Shown here piece by piece: positions 17,692-25,538 of a stretch of 64,000 nt of DNA. Source of the DNA: Cryobacterium ruanii (GTDB taxonomy: Bacteria > Actinomycetota > Actinomycetes > Actinomycetales > Microbacteriaceae); contig NZ_SOHK01000005.1 of assembly GCF_004404055.1 (NCBI RefSeq), positions 1 through 64,000 on the forward strand. Direction: 5' to 3'. How positions within the stretch are numbered: position 1 is the stretch's first letter; each line of letters starts with the position of its first letter. The notes beneath the pieces were generated by a model. It had not been told where the DNA came from and did not search any database. It saw only the letters and a list, made by a program, of their open reading frames with translations. The position numbers and the translations under genes were made by a program.

Positions 17692-17964
17692 TCAACCCCT
17701 GAAGGGATCAGAGCCGAGGGACTTCTCGTCGCTCGTGGTGACCCGTAGGGTTCCGTTGAGCTTCCACACGGCGCGCGGTGCGTCTGGGCCGATGTCGCGC
17801 GGAACTTCGACGACCATGTCGATGAAGCTGTAGTTGATGGCCGCGCCCTTGCCGGTCAGGTAGGACCACATTTCCTGGCCGAGATCGGCCCAGTCCTTGA
17901 TGGTGTGCTCTTCTTCGGTGGCGCCAGCTTCGACGTTTCCCAGGTAAGTCTGTCGTTCGGTCAC
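17692..17964 (-). CDS. Small conserved-looking hypothetical protein coupled to the FHA gene
   Basis: A 90-residue soluble protein with no recognised domain. It starts at GTG 17964 behind GAGGA and contains EEHTIKDWADLGQEMWSYL and a hydrophobic middle, FIDMVVEVPRD. Only one base separates its stop from the FHA start, which suggests that the two proteins are made in fixed ratio and may act together. A possible promoter, TTTACC with TAAGCT 17 bases later, can be read on the minus strand upstream at about 18067-18095, but with low certainty. Confidence 0.75.
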   Translation of the reverse strand: MTERQTYLGNVEAGATEEEHTIKDWADLGQEMWSYLTGKGAAINYSFIDMVVEVPRDIGPDAPRAVWKLNGTLRVTTSDEKSLGSDPFRG

Positions 17965-18134
17965 AGTAGATTCCTCACTCGTCGCACGCAGGGGTGTTCG
18001 CGGGGTGTTCAGGACGATTCTCCCGATCGGATCGTCATCTGAGTGGATGCCGGCCGATTTACCTAGCTTAGGTACCCAGTTGCGAGCGGTAAAGGTTTTT
18101 ACGTAACTGGCCCGACTGACTATTCGGCGTCGAG

Positions 18135-18413
18135 CTATTCGGCGTCGAGGTCGGTCTCGAGAATCTTGACGAGCGAGTCGAGAGCTTCATCGGCACCCTC
18201 GCCTTCGGCGCGCAGCACGACGGTGTCGCCGTTGGAAGCGCCGAGGCTCATGATCGAGAGGATGCTCGAGGCGTCCATGGCATCGTCGGCCGGTTCGCCG
18301 GCCATCGCAATGGTGACTTCGAGGGGCAGCTCGCCCACGGCGGCGACGAAGATTCCCGCTGGGCGGGCGTGCAGGCCGACGCGGCTGGCAATGACGGCGG
18401 TACGTTCGGGCAT
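18135..18413 (-). CDS. ptsH: Phosphocarrier protein HPr
   Basis: A 92-residue HPr, the small phosphocarrier that passes phosphate from enzyme I to sugar-specific IIA domains. H15 in GLHARPA is the phosphorylated residue, and S50 in SSILSIMSLG aligns with the regulatory serine of Firmicutes HPr; whether an HPr kinase exists here is not visible. ATG 18413 follows GGAGGA. It is 42 bases downstream of ptsI and ends the fructose PTS gene string. The last 15 bases of the gene, including its stop, are duplicated directly downstream (18120-18134). Confidence 0.97.
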   Translation of the reverse strand: MPERTAVIASRVGLHARPAGIFVAAVGELPLEVTIAMAGEPADDAMDASSILSIMSLGASNGDTVVLRAEGEGADEALDSLVKILETDLDAE

Positions 18414-18455
18414 GGGGTCCTCCAGGGTAGACAGAGTGGGAAGTGAGTGTGGTGG

Positions 18456-20198
18456 TTACAAACCCAGCGTGCTGAGTATGGGCAGTTTCTCGCGAACGAT
18501 GCGACGGGCATCCGTTGCTGAGTGCGCCGTCAGGGCCAGCGCAGCGAGCTGCTGCGCCTCGGCGAGCGTCACGCTGGCGAGCACCGCGGCGACGGGGGAG
18601 AGGGCCCGCGCAGTCATCGACAGCGTCGACACGCCCAGTCCGACCAGAACGACCGCGAGGGCGGGATCGGCCGCGGCCTCGCCGCAAACACCGACCGGCT
18701 TGTCGTGGCCCTCGTCACGCGACCCGGCCACGGTCAACCGAATCAACTGCAGCACGGCGGGCTGCCACGGAGTGTTGAGGGCCGCGAGTGGGCCGAGCTG
18801 GCGGTCGGCCGCCATAGCGTACTGGGTGAGATCGTTGGTGCCGAGACTCACGAAGTGCACGTGCCCAAGAATGCTCGCCGCGGTCAGCGCGGCCGAGGGA
18901 ACCTCGACCATGACACCGGGCGTCTGCAGCCCGGCGGCCTGGCAGAGGCCAGCGAAGTGCTCGGCCTCCTCGGCGGTGGAGATCATCGGGGCCATCACCC
19001 AGACCTCGGCTTCGGTTCCCTCAGCCGCCAGCGCGATGGCTGCAAGCTGACGCTCGAGCACCCCAGGAGACGTTAAATCGGTGCGGTAACCGCGCACACC
19101 GAGCGCCGGGTTCGGCTCGGAGGCATCGGTCAGAAACGGCAACGGCTTGTCGGCGCCGGCGTCGAGGGTGCGCACGACGACCTTCTTGCCGGGGAAAGCG
19201 TCGAACACGCCGCGGTAGGCCTCGACCTGTTCGGCGATGGTCGGCTCGGTGTCGCGTTCCAGAAAACAGAACTCGGTTCGCAGCAAGCCGACGCCCTGCG
19301 CGCCGGCCGCGGCGGCCTTGACCGCATCCGTGGTGCCGCCGACATTGGAGAGCAGCGGAACGAGGTGGCCGTCTTTCAGTCGTCCGGTGCCATCGAACAC
19401 GGCAAGCGCGGCCGTAGTGGTCTCCCAGGCCTTGGCGAGGGCGACCTCGTCGGCGCCGGGGTCGACCAGAACGGTGCCGACGGCCCCATCGACGAAGACA
19501 ACGGTGCCGTCGGTGAGGCTGTCGACACCCACGGCGGCGACCACGGCCGGCAGCCCGAGGGCCCGGGCGATGATAGCCGTGTGCGATTGCGGTCCACCGC
19601 TCGAGGTGACCAGCGCGAGCACCTTCGCCGGGTCGAGGGTGGCGGTGTCGGCCGGCGCAAGGTCCTCGCCGACCAGAATGAACGGGGTGTCCGAATACGG
19701 AATTCCAGGGGCCGGAACGCCGCGCAGCTCGGCGACGATGCGCCCGCGCACATCAAGAACGTCGGTTGCTCGCTCGGCCATATAGCCGCCGAGGTTGTGC
19801 AGCATCTCGGCGACCGAGGCGGCGGCGTCCCAGATTGCTCGTTCCGCAGAGGCGCCGGTGGTGATGAGCTTGACGGCCGCTTTGATCAGCATCGGGTCGT
19901 TCGCCATCAGAGCCGTGGCCTCGAGTACCTCCCGGCCGGCGCCGGAGGCGCCGACCGAGCGAGTGGTGAGGTTGATCTGCACGGCTTTCGCAGCGGCACG
20001 CAAGGCAGTGGATGCTTCCTCCGGCGACGTTCCCTCGGCCAGACGCTCGCCCATGGCGGGTTCGCGCACGGCCTGGGGCATCAACAAAATGGGGCCGATG
20101 ATGCGTCCGGGGCTGACTCCGACTCCAGCGAAGGTGCGGCCGGTTTCGGACTTGTCTGTACTGGCCTTGCCTGGGAGCGTCTGCACGATCGTCCTCAT
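18456..20198 (-). CDS. ptsI: PTS enzyme I (phosphoenolpyruvate-protein phosphotransferase)
   Basis: A 580-residue enzyme I that takes phosphate from phosphoenolpyruvate and passes it to HPr, the first step of PTS sugar uptake. The phosphorylated H206 is in SSGGPQSHTAIIA. The C-terminal PEP-binding barrel has LLRTEFCFLERD and the late VCGEAAADP motif. Length and order are normal. The proposed ATG at 20198 has a purine-rich AAAGGA directly before it, unusually close, so the true start may be a little downstream. It lies between fruA and ptsH, giving the locus all general and specific PTS parts. Confidence 0.96.
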   Translation of the reverse strand: MRTIVQTLPGKASTDKSETGRTFAGVGVSPGRIIGPILLMPQAVREPAMGERLAEGTSPEEASTALRAAAKAVQINLTTRSVGASGAGREVLEATALMANDPMLIKAAVKLITTGASAERAIWDAAASVAEMLHNLGGYMAERATDVLDVRGRIVAELRGVPAPGIPYSDTPFILVGEDLAPADTATLDPAKVLALVTSSGGPQSHTAIIARALGLPAVVAAVGVDSLTDGTVVFVDGAVGTVLVDPGADEVALAKAWETTTAALAVFDGTGRLKDGHLVPLLSNVGGTTDAVKAAAAGAQGVGLLRTEFCFLERDTEPTIAEQVEAYRGVFDAFPGKKVVVRTLDAGADKPLPFLTDASEPNPALGVRGYRTDLTSPGVLERQLAAIALAAEGTEAEVWVMAPMISTAEEAEHFAGLCQAAGLQTPGVMVEVPSAALTAASILGHVHFVSLGTNDLTQYAMAADRQLGPLAALNTPWQPAVLQLIRLTVAGSRDEGHDKPVGVCGEAAADPALAVVLVGLGVSTLSMTARALSPVAAVLASVTLAEAQQLAALALTAHSATDARRIVREKLPILSTLGL

Positions 20199-20273
20199 TC
20201 CTTTGATCCCCAGCGGGCGGCTGGCGTCACTGTACTGCGTGTCGTTCCGCGCGGGTATCTAGTGCTTGTCGGG

Positions 20274-22298
20274 TCACGCGTTCACGAGAACGGCTTCCGG
20301 GGCATCAACCGGGCGCTTCCGCACCGCGTAACGCTTGAGCCCGACGACCGCGAACGCCGATACAACAGTACCGATCACGATCGCGAGCAGGAACAGCAGG
20401 AAGTTGTCGATGGCGAAGAACACGAATACTCCACCGTGCGGCGCCTTGCTCGTGACATTCCAGGCCATCGACAGCCCGCCGGTGACGGCGGCGCCGAGCA
20501 TGGCAGCCGGGATCACCCGGAAGACGTCGGCGGCGGCGAACGGAATGGCGCCTTCGGAGATGAACGAGGCACCAAGCAGCCAGGCCGCCTTGCCGTTTTC
20601 ACGCTCGACCAGGCTGAACAGCTTCTTGTCGAGCACGGTGGCGAGGGCCATTGCGAGCGGCGGCACCATGCCGGCGGCCATGACCGCGGCCATGATCTGC
20701 CACGGCGCCTGGTTGGCCAGGCTTGCCGCGCCGAGGCCGGCGACGGCGAAGGCATAGGCGACCTTGTTCACCGGGCCACCGAGGTCGAAGGCCATCATGA
20801 GGCCCAGGATGACACCGAGAATCACAGCGGATGCTCCGGTCATGCCGTTCAGCCAGTCACCGAGACCCACGGTCAGCAGCGCGATGGGCCCGCCGAGAAC
20901 GATGAACATCAAACCGGAGGCGACGATCGACGCGATAAGAGGAATGATTACGACGGGCATCAGGCTGCGCAGCCAACGCGGAACGTTGAGCTTGGCGAAG
21001 CTCGCGGCCACGACACCGGCGAGCAGGCCGCCGACGATACCGCCGAGGAATCCAGCACCCATGAAACCGGCGACGGAGCCGGCGACGAAGCCCGGTGCGA
21101 TACCGGGACGGTCGGCGATGGCGAAGGAGATGTAGCCGGCCAGCGCAGGAACCAGGAAGCCCATCGACAGGGCACCGATCTTGAAGAAGACCGCCCCGAG
21201 ATAGACACCCAACCCGCCGAGAACGTTCGCCCCACCGTCCGGCAGATTGAAGAGGCTGTTGTTCAGCACCACCTTGTCGGCTACATCCGTGATCGCGTAG
21301 CCGCCGAGCAAAAAGCCGAGGGCGATGAGCAGGCCTCCGCCGGCGACGAAGGGAATCATGTAGCTGACACCGGTGAGCAGCGCGCGCTTGAGCTTCTGGC
21401 CCAGGTGCTCGCTCTTCTCCGTAGCGTCATTCTGGTCAACGGTTCCGCTGACCCGACGGGCATTCGGGTTGAGGGCAGCCGCGAGGGCCTCCTCGATCAA
21501 CCGGCCGGGTTCGTCGATGCCGCGCTTGACCGGGGCGTTGATGACGGGCTTGCCAGCGAAGCGTTCCCGGCCGCGCACGTCAACATCGACGGCGAAGATC
21601 ACAGCGTCGGCCGCAGCGATGACCGCGGGGTCGAGCGGGGTGAGGCCGGCCGACCCCTGCGTCTCCACCTGGAGGTCGACTCCAACCGCTTTAGCCGCGG
21701 CAATCAGGGAGTCGGCGGCCATGTAGGTGTGCGCGATGCCGGTCGGGCAGGCGGTGACGGCGACGATTCGCTTCATGCCGGTCCGTGCTGGACCGGTGCC
21801 GGTATTGGCACTGTCACCGGCAGCGTGGGCGCGAGCGGCAACCGGTACGGGGGCAACGACGTTGTTGACGAGTTCGACGATCTGCTGCGTGTTCGATGCA
21901 TCGCGCAGCGCAGCGGTGAAGTCCTTCTTCATGAGCGACCGGGCCAGCTTGGCCAAAATCTTCAGGTGCTCCTGGTCGGCACCGTCCGGTGCTGCAATGA
22001 GAAAGACCAGGTCGGCCGGGCCGTCTTTCGAGCCGAAATCGACCGGGGTCGACAGGCGCGCGAGCGCGAGCGTGGGCTCCAGCACCGCGGTGGAACGGCA
22101 ATGCGGGATAGCCAGGCCACCGGGGATGCCGGTGGCGGTCTTCGCCTCACGGGCGAGGGCATCCGCGTACAGAGCCTCGATCTCGGTGGCACGACCCGAC
22201 GCGACGACGAGCTCGGCCAGGTGCCGAATGACGTCCTTCGGCTCGGTACCTACATGGGTCTCCAGAGCAACGAGCTCCGGGGTAATCAGTGCACTCAC
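20274..22298 (-). CDS. fruA: Fructose-specific PTS enzyme IIABC
   Basis: A 674-residue fused fructose permease. The IIA domain (residues 1-145) carries H66 in GGLAIPHCRS; the IIB domain (about 175-275) carries C184 in AVTACPTGIAHTYMAAD; the IIC membrane domain follows from about 310 with eight to nine helices, including PFVAGGGLLIALGFL. It imports fructose and delivers it as fructose 1-phosphate, the substrate of the adjacent fruK. GTG 22298 overlaps the fruK stop (GTGA) and follows AGGAGG. An alanine-rich linker joins IIA and IIB. Confidence 0.96.
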   Translation of the reverse strand: MSALITPELVALETHVGTEPKDVIRHLAELVVASGRATEIEALYADALAREAKTATGIPGGLAIPHCRSTAVLEPTLALARLSTPVDFGSKDGPADLVFLIAAPDGADQEHLKILAKLARSLMKKDFTAALRDASNTQQIVELVNNVVAPVPVAARAHAAGDSANTGTGPARTGMKRIVAVTACPTGIAHTYMAADSLIAAAKAVGVDLQVETQGSAGLTPLDPAVIAAADAVIFAVDVDVRGRERFAGKPVINAPVKRGIDEPGRLIEEALAAALNPNARRVSGTVDQNDATEKSEHLGQKLKRALLTGVSYMIPFVAGGGLLIALGFLLGGYAITDVADKVVLNNSLFNLPDGGANVLGGLGVYLGAVFFKIGALSMGFLVPALAGYISFAIADRPGIAPGFVAGSVAGFMGAGFLGGIVGGLLAGVVAASFAKLNVPRWLRSLMPVVIIPLIASIVASGLMFIVLGGPIALLTVGLGDWLNGMTGASAVILGVILGLMMAFDLGGPVNKVAYAFAVAGLGAASLANQAPWQIMAAVMAAGMVPPLAMALATVLDKKLFSLVERENGKAAWLLGASFISEGAIPFAAADVFRVIPAAMLGAAVTGGLSMAWNVTSKAPHGGVFVFFAIDNFLLFLLAIVIGTVVSAFAVVGLKRYAVRKRPVDAPEAVLVNA

Positions 22299-23296
22299 TG
22301 GATATCCTCCTGTGGATATGAGACCAGGACTGGCCGGGGGACCGGTGCTGGGGCAAGGTCCGTCACGGTGACGGCGCTGGGGTTGGTTTGGTGAAGAGCG
22401 GGAACGGTGGAACCGGGCAGGGCGGCGGCGGCGGCGCCGTGGGCGGTGGCTTGGCGCAGGCAGTCTGGGGCGCTCGCTCCGGCATTGCTCTGCAGCAGGT
22501 AGCCGGCTAGGGCGGAATCGCCGGCGCCGACGGTGCTCACGGCGATCATCGGGGGAGTGGTGGCGATCCAGCTGCCTTCGGCGGTGACGAGCACGGCACC
22601 CTTCGCACCGAGGGTCGCCAGCACGGCACCGACGCCGCCCGCGATCAGAACGCGAGCCGCGTCGACGACTCGCGCGGGGTTCGCTTCGAGTGTGTCACCG
22701 TCGAAGAGTCCGCTGAGCTCGGCGAGTTCCTCACCGTTGGGCTTGAGCAGGTCGGGGCGGGCGAGCGCCGCGGCAGCGAGCGGGCCACCGGAGGAATCAA
22801 CGGCGACCTTCGGTGCGTCACTGCCGAATCGGGCGCGCAACTCGCGGATGATCCGGGCATAGAAATCATCCGGCACGCCGGGTGGAACCGAGCCGGCCAG
22901 CACGAGCCAGCTCGCTCCGACCGACTGGTCCAGCACGAGGTCGACGAGGGCGTCCTGCTGAGCGAGGGTCAGTACCGGACCGGGTTCGTTAAGCTTGGTC
23001 GTGGTGCCGTCGGGTTCGGTGATCGCCACGTTGCTGCGGAGCGGCGCTGCAATCGGCAGGCCGAGATGCGGAATTCCTTGGCTGGTCAGGGCGAGAAGTA
23101 CTGGATCGTCGGCGTCGCCGGGCAGGATGGCGAGGCTCGAAATGCCGCTGGCTTCGAGGGCGCGGCAGATGTTGACGCCCTTACCGCCGGGCTCGCTGTG
23201 GGCAGCCACGGCCCGCTGTACCTCTCCGCGCTCGAGCGGGCCGGCCAACTCGATGGTGCGGTCGAGGCTCGGGTTCGGGGTCAGCGTGACGATCAT
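22295..23296 (-). CDS. fruK: 1-phosphofructokinase
   Basis: A 333-residue PfkB-family kinase that phosphorylates fructose 1-phosphate to fructose 1,6-bisphosphate. The sugar-binding GGKGVNICRAL lies near residue 38 and the catalytic-base motif GAGDSALAGYL near 255. Position between the DeoR regulator and fruA fixes the substrate better than sequence alone. It overlaps both neighbours by four bases, so the three genes form a tightly coupled operon. The C-terminal 30 residues beyond the kinase fold are a proline/valine-rich tail of no known role. Confidence 0.95.
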   Translation of the reverse strand: MIVTLTPNPSLDRTIELAGPLERGEVQRAVAAHSEPGGKGVNICRALEASGISSLAILPGDADDPVLLALTSQGIPHLGLPIAAPLRSNVAITEPDGTTTKLNEPGPVLTLAQQDALVDLVLDQSVGASWLVLAGSVPPGVPDDFYARIIRELRARFGSDAPKVAVDSSGGPLAAAALARPDLLKPNGEELAELSGLFDGDTLEANPARVVDAARVLIAGGVGAVLATLGAKGAVLVTAEGSWIATTPPMIAVSTVGAGDSALAGYLLQSNAGASAPDCLRQATAHGAAAAALPGSTVPALHQTNPSAVTVTDLAPAPVPRPVLVSYPQEDIQ

Positions 23297-24081
23297 GCGA
23301 TCACTACGTCGACGTCGGCCGCAGCGAGGGCAGCGGCGAGATGAGCGGATGGCGCAGCATCCGTTATTAAAGTATCGATCGCCGCGAGGGTGGCGAAGCA
23401 GACCAGCGTTTCCTGGTCGAGCTTGCTGGAATCGGCGAGCACGACGACGCGTCGGGCCGAGGTGACGATCGCCGATTTGACAGCCGCTTCGACCGAGTCC
23501 GGGGTGCTGAGACCGAAAGCGGTGCTGATGCCATTCGTACCGATGAAGGCGATGTCGGGGCGGAGGACCCCGAGCTGCGCGACGGTGCCGGCGCCGACGA
23601 TGGCGCTGGTCAGGCCGCGTACGCGGCCACCGAGAATGTGCAGCTGGATGGTCTCGTTGCGGGAGAGTTTGCCGGCGATCGGTACCGCATTGGTGATCAC
23701 GAGCAGCTGGTCACCGGTGACGGCGGGCGTCCATCCGGCCAGCCGGTCGGCGAGGCGCTCGGTGGTGCTTCCGGCGTCGAGCACGATCGAACCGGTGCGG
23801 CTCGCGGGGATCATGCGCATCGCCGCGTCGGCAATGCGTGATTTCTCGTCGAGATGCTGGGTCTGGCGTTCGTCGAGGCTCGGTTCCGACAGGCTCAGGC
23901 GGTCGATAGCTACGGCGCCGCCGTGCACGCGACGCAACTGGCGAGCGGCTTCAAGGGTGTCGAGGTCACGGCGCACGGTCTCGGCGGTGATGGCGAATCG
24001 CGTGGCGAGCTCGCTCACGGTGACCCGACCCTGGGTTGCCACGAGTGCGGCGATCAAAAGTTGACGTTCTTCGGCGAACAC
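23293..24081 (-). CDS. DeoR-family transcriptional regulator of the fructose operon
   Basis: A 262-residue DeoR-type regulator: an N-terminal helix-turn-helix (VSELATRFAITAETVRRDLDTL, about residues 19-40) followed by a sugar-phosphate-sensing domain with LDAGSTTE and the late DSSKLDQ motif. Members of this family next to fruK and fruA usually repress the operon and release DNA when fructose 1-phosphate rises. It starts at GTG 24081 behind GAGGAGG and overlaps fruK. Repeated GTCAA elements in the upstream AT-rich DNA are its likely binding sites. Confidence 0.92.
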   Translation of the reverse strand: MFAEERQLLIAALVATQGRVTVSELATRFAITAETVRRDLDTLEAARQLRRVHGGAVAIDRLSLSEPSLDERQTQHLDEKSRIADAAMRMIPASRTGSIVLDAGSTTERLADRLAGWTPAVTGDQLLVITNAVPIAGKLSRNETIQLHILGGRVRGLTSAIVGAGTVAQLGVLRPDIAFIGTNGISTAFGLSTPDSVEAAVKSAIVTSARRVVVLADSSKLDQETLVCFATLAAIDTLITDAAPSAHLAAALAAADVDVVIA

Positions 24082-24105
24082 GAATGCCTCCTCGACGGTG
24101 AGTGA

Positions 24106-24161
24106 TTTTGACTATTAAGTGGTTTTTATTGACTTTAGCTGTGTTTATTTTTGTTTGTCAA
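24106..24161 (-). promoter_or_regulatory. Fructose operon promoter with three GTCAA direct repeats
   Basis: Read on the minus strand, TTGACA (24156-24161) and TAAAGT (24132-24137) stand 18 bases apart, a good vegetative promoter in an unusually AT-rich stretch. Copies of G(A/T)CAA followed by an A-rich tail occur at about 24159, 24133 and 24112, spaced 26 and 21 bases, so one overlaps the -35, one the -10 and one the start region. This suits repression by the DeoR-type protein encoded just downstream. Confidence 0.65.
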
Positions 24162-24266
24162 AATTTATGAAGATAAACAAAGAAATGCGATGAGTGGTAC
24201 CCGCGAGCCCTGCCGAGCGGATGCCGCCGGTCGGCACTGTCGGTGCGCCCCGGTACCGTGAATAGC

Positions 24267-25538
24267 ATGAAGATTCTGCACACCTCGGACTGGCACATCG
24301 GGCGCACCTTCCACACCCATTCCACGCTCGCGCACCTCGGCATCGTGCTGGATGCGCTCGTTGAACTGGTACGCGAACGCGGCGTCGACGCGGTGGTCGT
24401 GGCGGGAGACGTCTTCGACTCGGCGATGCCCTCGAAAGAGAGCTACGCGCTGCTCACCGGCACGCTGCGGCGGCTCAAAGAAGCCGGGGCAGCCGTCGTC
24501 ATGACGAGCGGCAACCACGACTCGGCGACCCGTCTCGGCTTTCAGTCGGAGTGGGCGGCCCTGGCCGGCATCCACGTCGTGACCCGGCCGGAGCAATATC
24601 TCGAGCCGATTACCATCACCGACGAGTACGGTCCGGTGCATTTCTACGGCATTCCCTACCTCGAACCCGTTCTCATTCGCCACCTGCACCCTGGCGTGTC
24701 GCTCAAAACCCACGAGCAGGTGCTGAATTTCGCCATGATGCGCATTCGTGACGACCTGGCGGGCCGCGGGGGGCGCAGCGTCGTGCTCGCGCACTGCTTC
24801 GCGGCCGGAGTCGCTCCGGCCGCCGAGTCGAGTGATGTGGAGCGCGACATCACCGCTGGTGGGCTCGACGTCGTGCCGCTCGGTGTCTTCGACGGCTGCG
24901 ACTACGTCGCGCTCGGCCACATTCACGGGCGGGCCACCCTCACCGAGCGGGTGCGCTACTCGGGAGCCCCCCTGCACTATTCCTTCTCCGAGGTTGGCAA
25001 GCCGCGCGGGGCCTGGCTGGTCGAACTTGATGCAGAGGGTCTCGGTGGGACTGAACACAGTAGGGCTGAGCACGGTGCGGCTGAGCACGGTGCGGCTGAA
25101 CACGGTGCGGCTGAGCACGGTGCGGCTGAAGAGAGTGCCGCCGGACACCCCGCCGTCGAGTGGGTCGACCTTCCCATTCCGCGCCGTCTCACGGTGCTCA
25201 CCGGCGAACTCGCCACGCTGCTCACTGATGAGACCCTCGCTCACAACGAGGGCGACTGGGTGAAGGTCGTCCTCACCGACCGGGTGCGCCCGCTCGATGC
25301 CATGCGCTCGCTGCAGACCAGATTCGCGCACTGCGTCGCGCTCGAGCATCGGCCAGCGATCACGCTCGAAGCGGGTGGCTCCACCTACGCCGAGCGCATT
25401 CGCGCGGCCACGAGTGATGCAGAGATCGTGGCGGGCTTCCTGTCGTTCGTGCGGAACGGAGTTGGGCCCAGCGAGTTTGAAAGCGCGTTGATTGCCGAGC
25501 TTCAGACCGAACAGGGTGCGCAGGAGGCGAACGCATGA
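24267..25538 (+). CDS. sbcD: SbcD exonuclease subunit (Mre11-type nuclease)
   Basis: A 423-residue phosphoesterase that with SbcC processes DNA hairpins and double-strand ends. The five metal-binding motifs are present: SDWHIGR, GDVFD, SGNHDS, VLAHCF and GHIHG. Between the nuclease and the C-terminal capping domain, about residues 262-291, is an added run of EHGAA units produced by six 15-base repeats, not a normal part of SbcD. ATG 24267 has only a weak ribosome site; GTG at 24258 is an alternative. The stop overlaps sbcC by ATGA. Confidence 0.95.
   Translation: MKILHTSDWHIGRTFHTHSTLAHLGIVLDALVELVRERGVDAVVVAGDVFDSAMPSKESYALLTGTLRRLKEAGAAVVMTSGNHDSATRLGFQSEWAALAGIHVVTRPEQYLEPITITDEYGPVHFYGIPYLEPVLIRHLHPGVSLKTHEQVLNFAMMRIRDDLAGRGGRSVVLAHCFAAGVAPAAESSDVERDITAGGLDVVPLGVFDGCDYVALGHIHGRATLTERVRYSGAPLHYSFSEVGKPRGAWLVELDAEGLGGTEHSRAEHGAAEHGAAEHGAAEHGAAEESAAGHPAVEWVDLPIPRRLTVLTGELATLLTDETLAHNEGDWVKVVLTDRVRPLDAMRSLQTRFAHCVALEHRPAITLEAGGSTYAERIRAATSDAEIVAGFLSFVRNGVGPSEFESALIAELQTEQGAQEANA
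25050..25139 (+). repeat. Six tandem 15-base repeats inside sbcD
   Basis: Six consecutive 15-base units, consensus GCTGAGCACGGTGCG, the middle four nearly identical and the outer two diverged. They keep the reading frame and add the pentapeptide pattern AEHGA to a loop region of SbcD. Confidence 0.9.

Noticed and set aside
18060..18074. TACCTA/TAGGTA palindrome, considered as an IdeR/DtxR iron box.
   Set aside because: The half-sites are in the opposite order to the AGGT...ACCT pattern of the DtxR consensus, and the downstream genes have no iron link.
19365..22394. A 1009-codon open frame on the plus strand.
   Set aside because: It lies antisense to ptsI and fruA, is dominated by shadow composition (Gly, His, Arg, Asp) and has no ribosome site or known motif. 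Long antisense frames are common in high-GC DNA.
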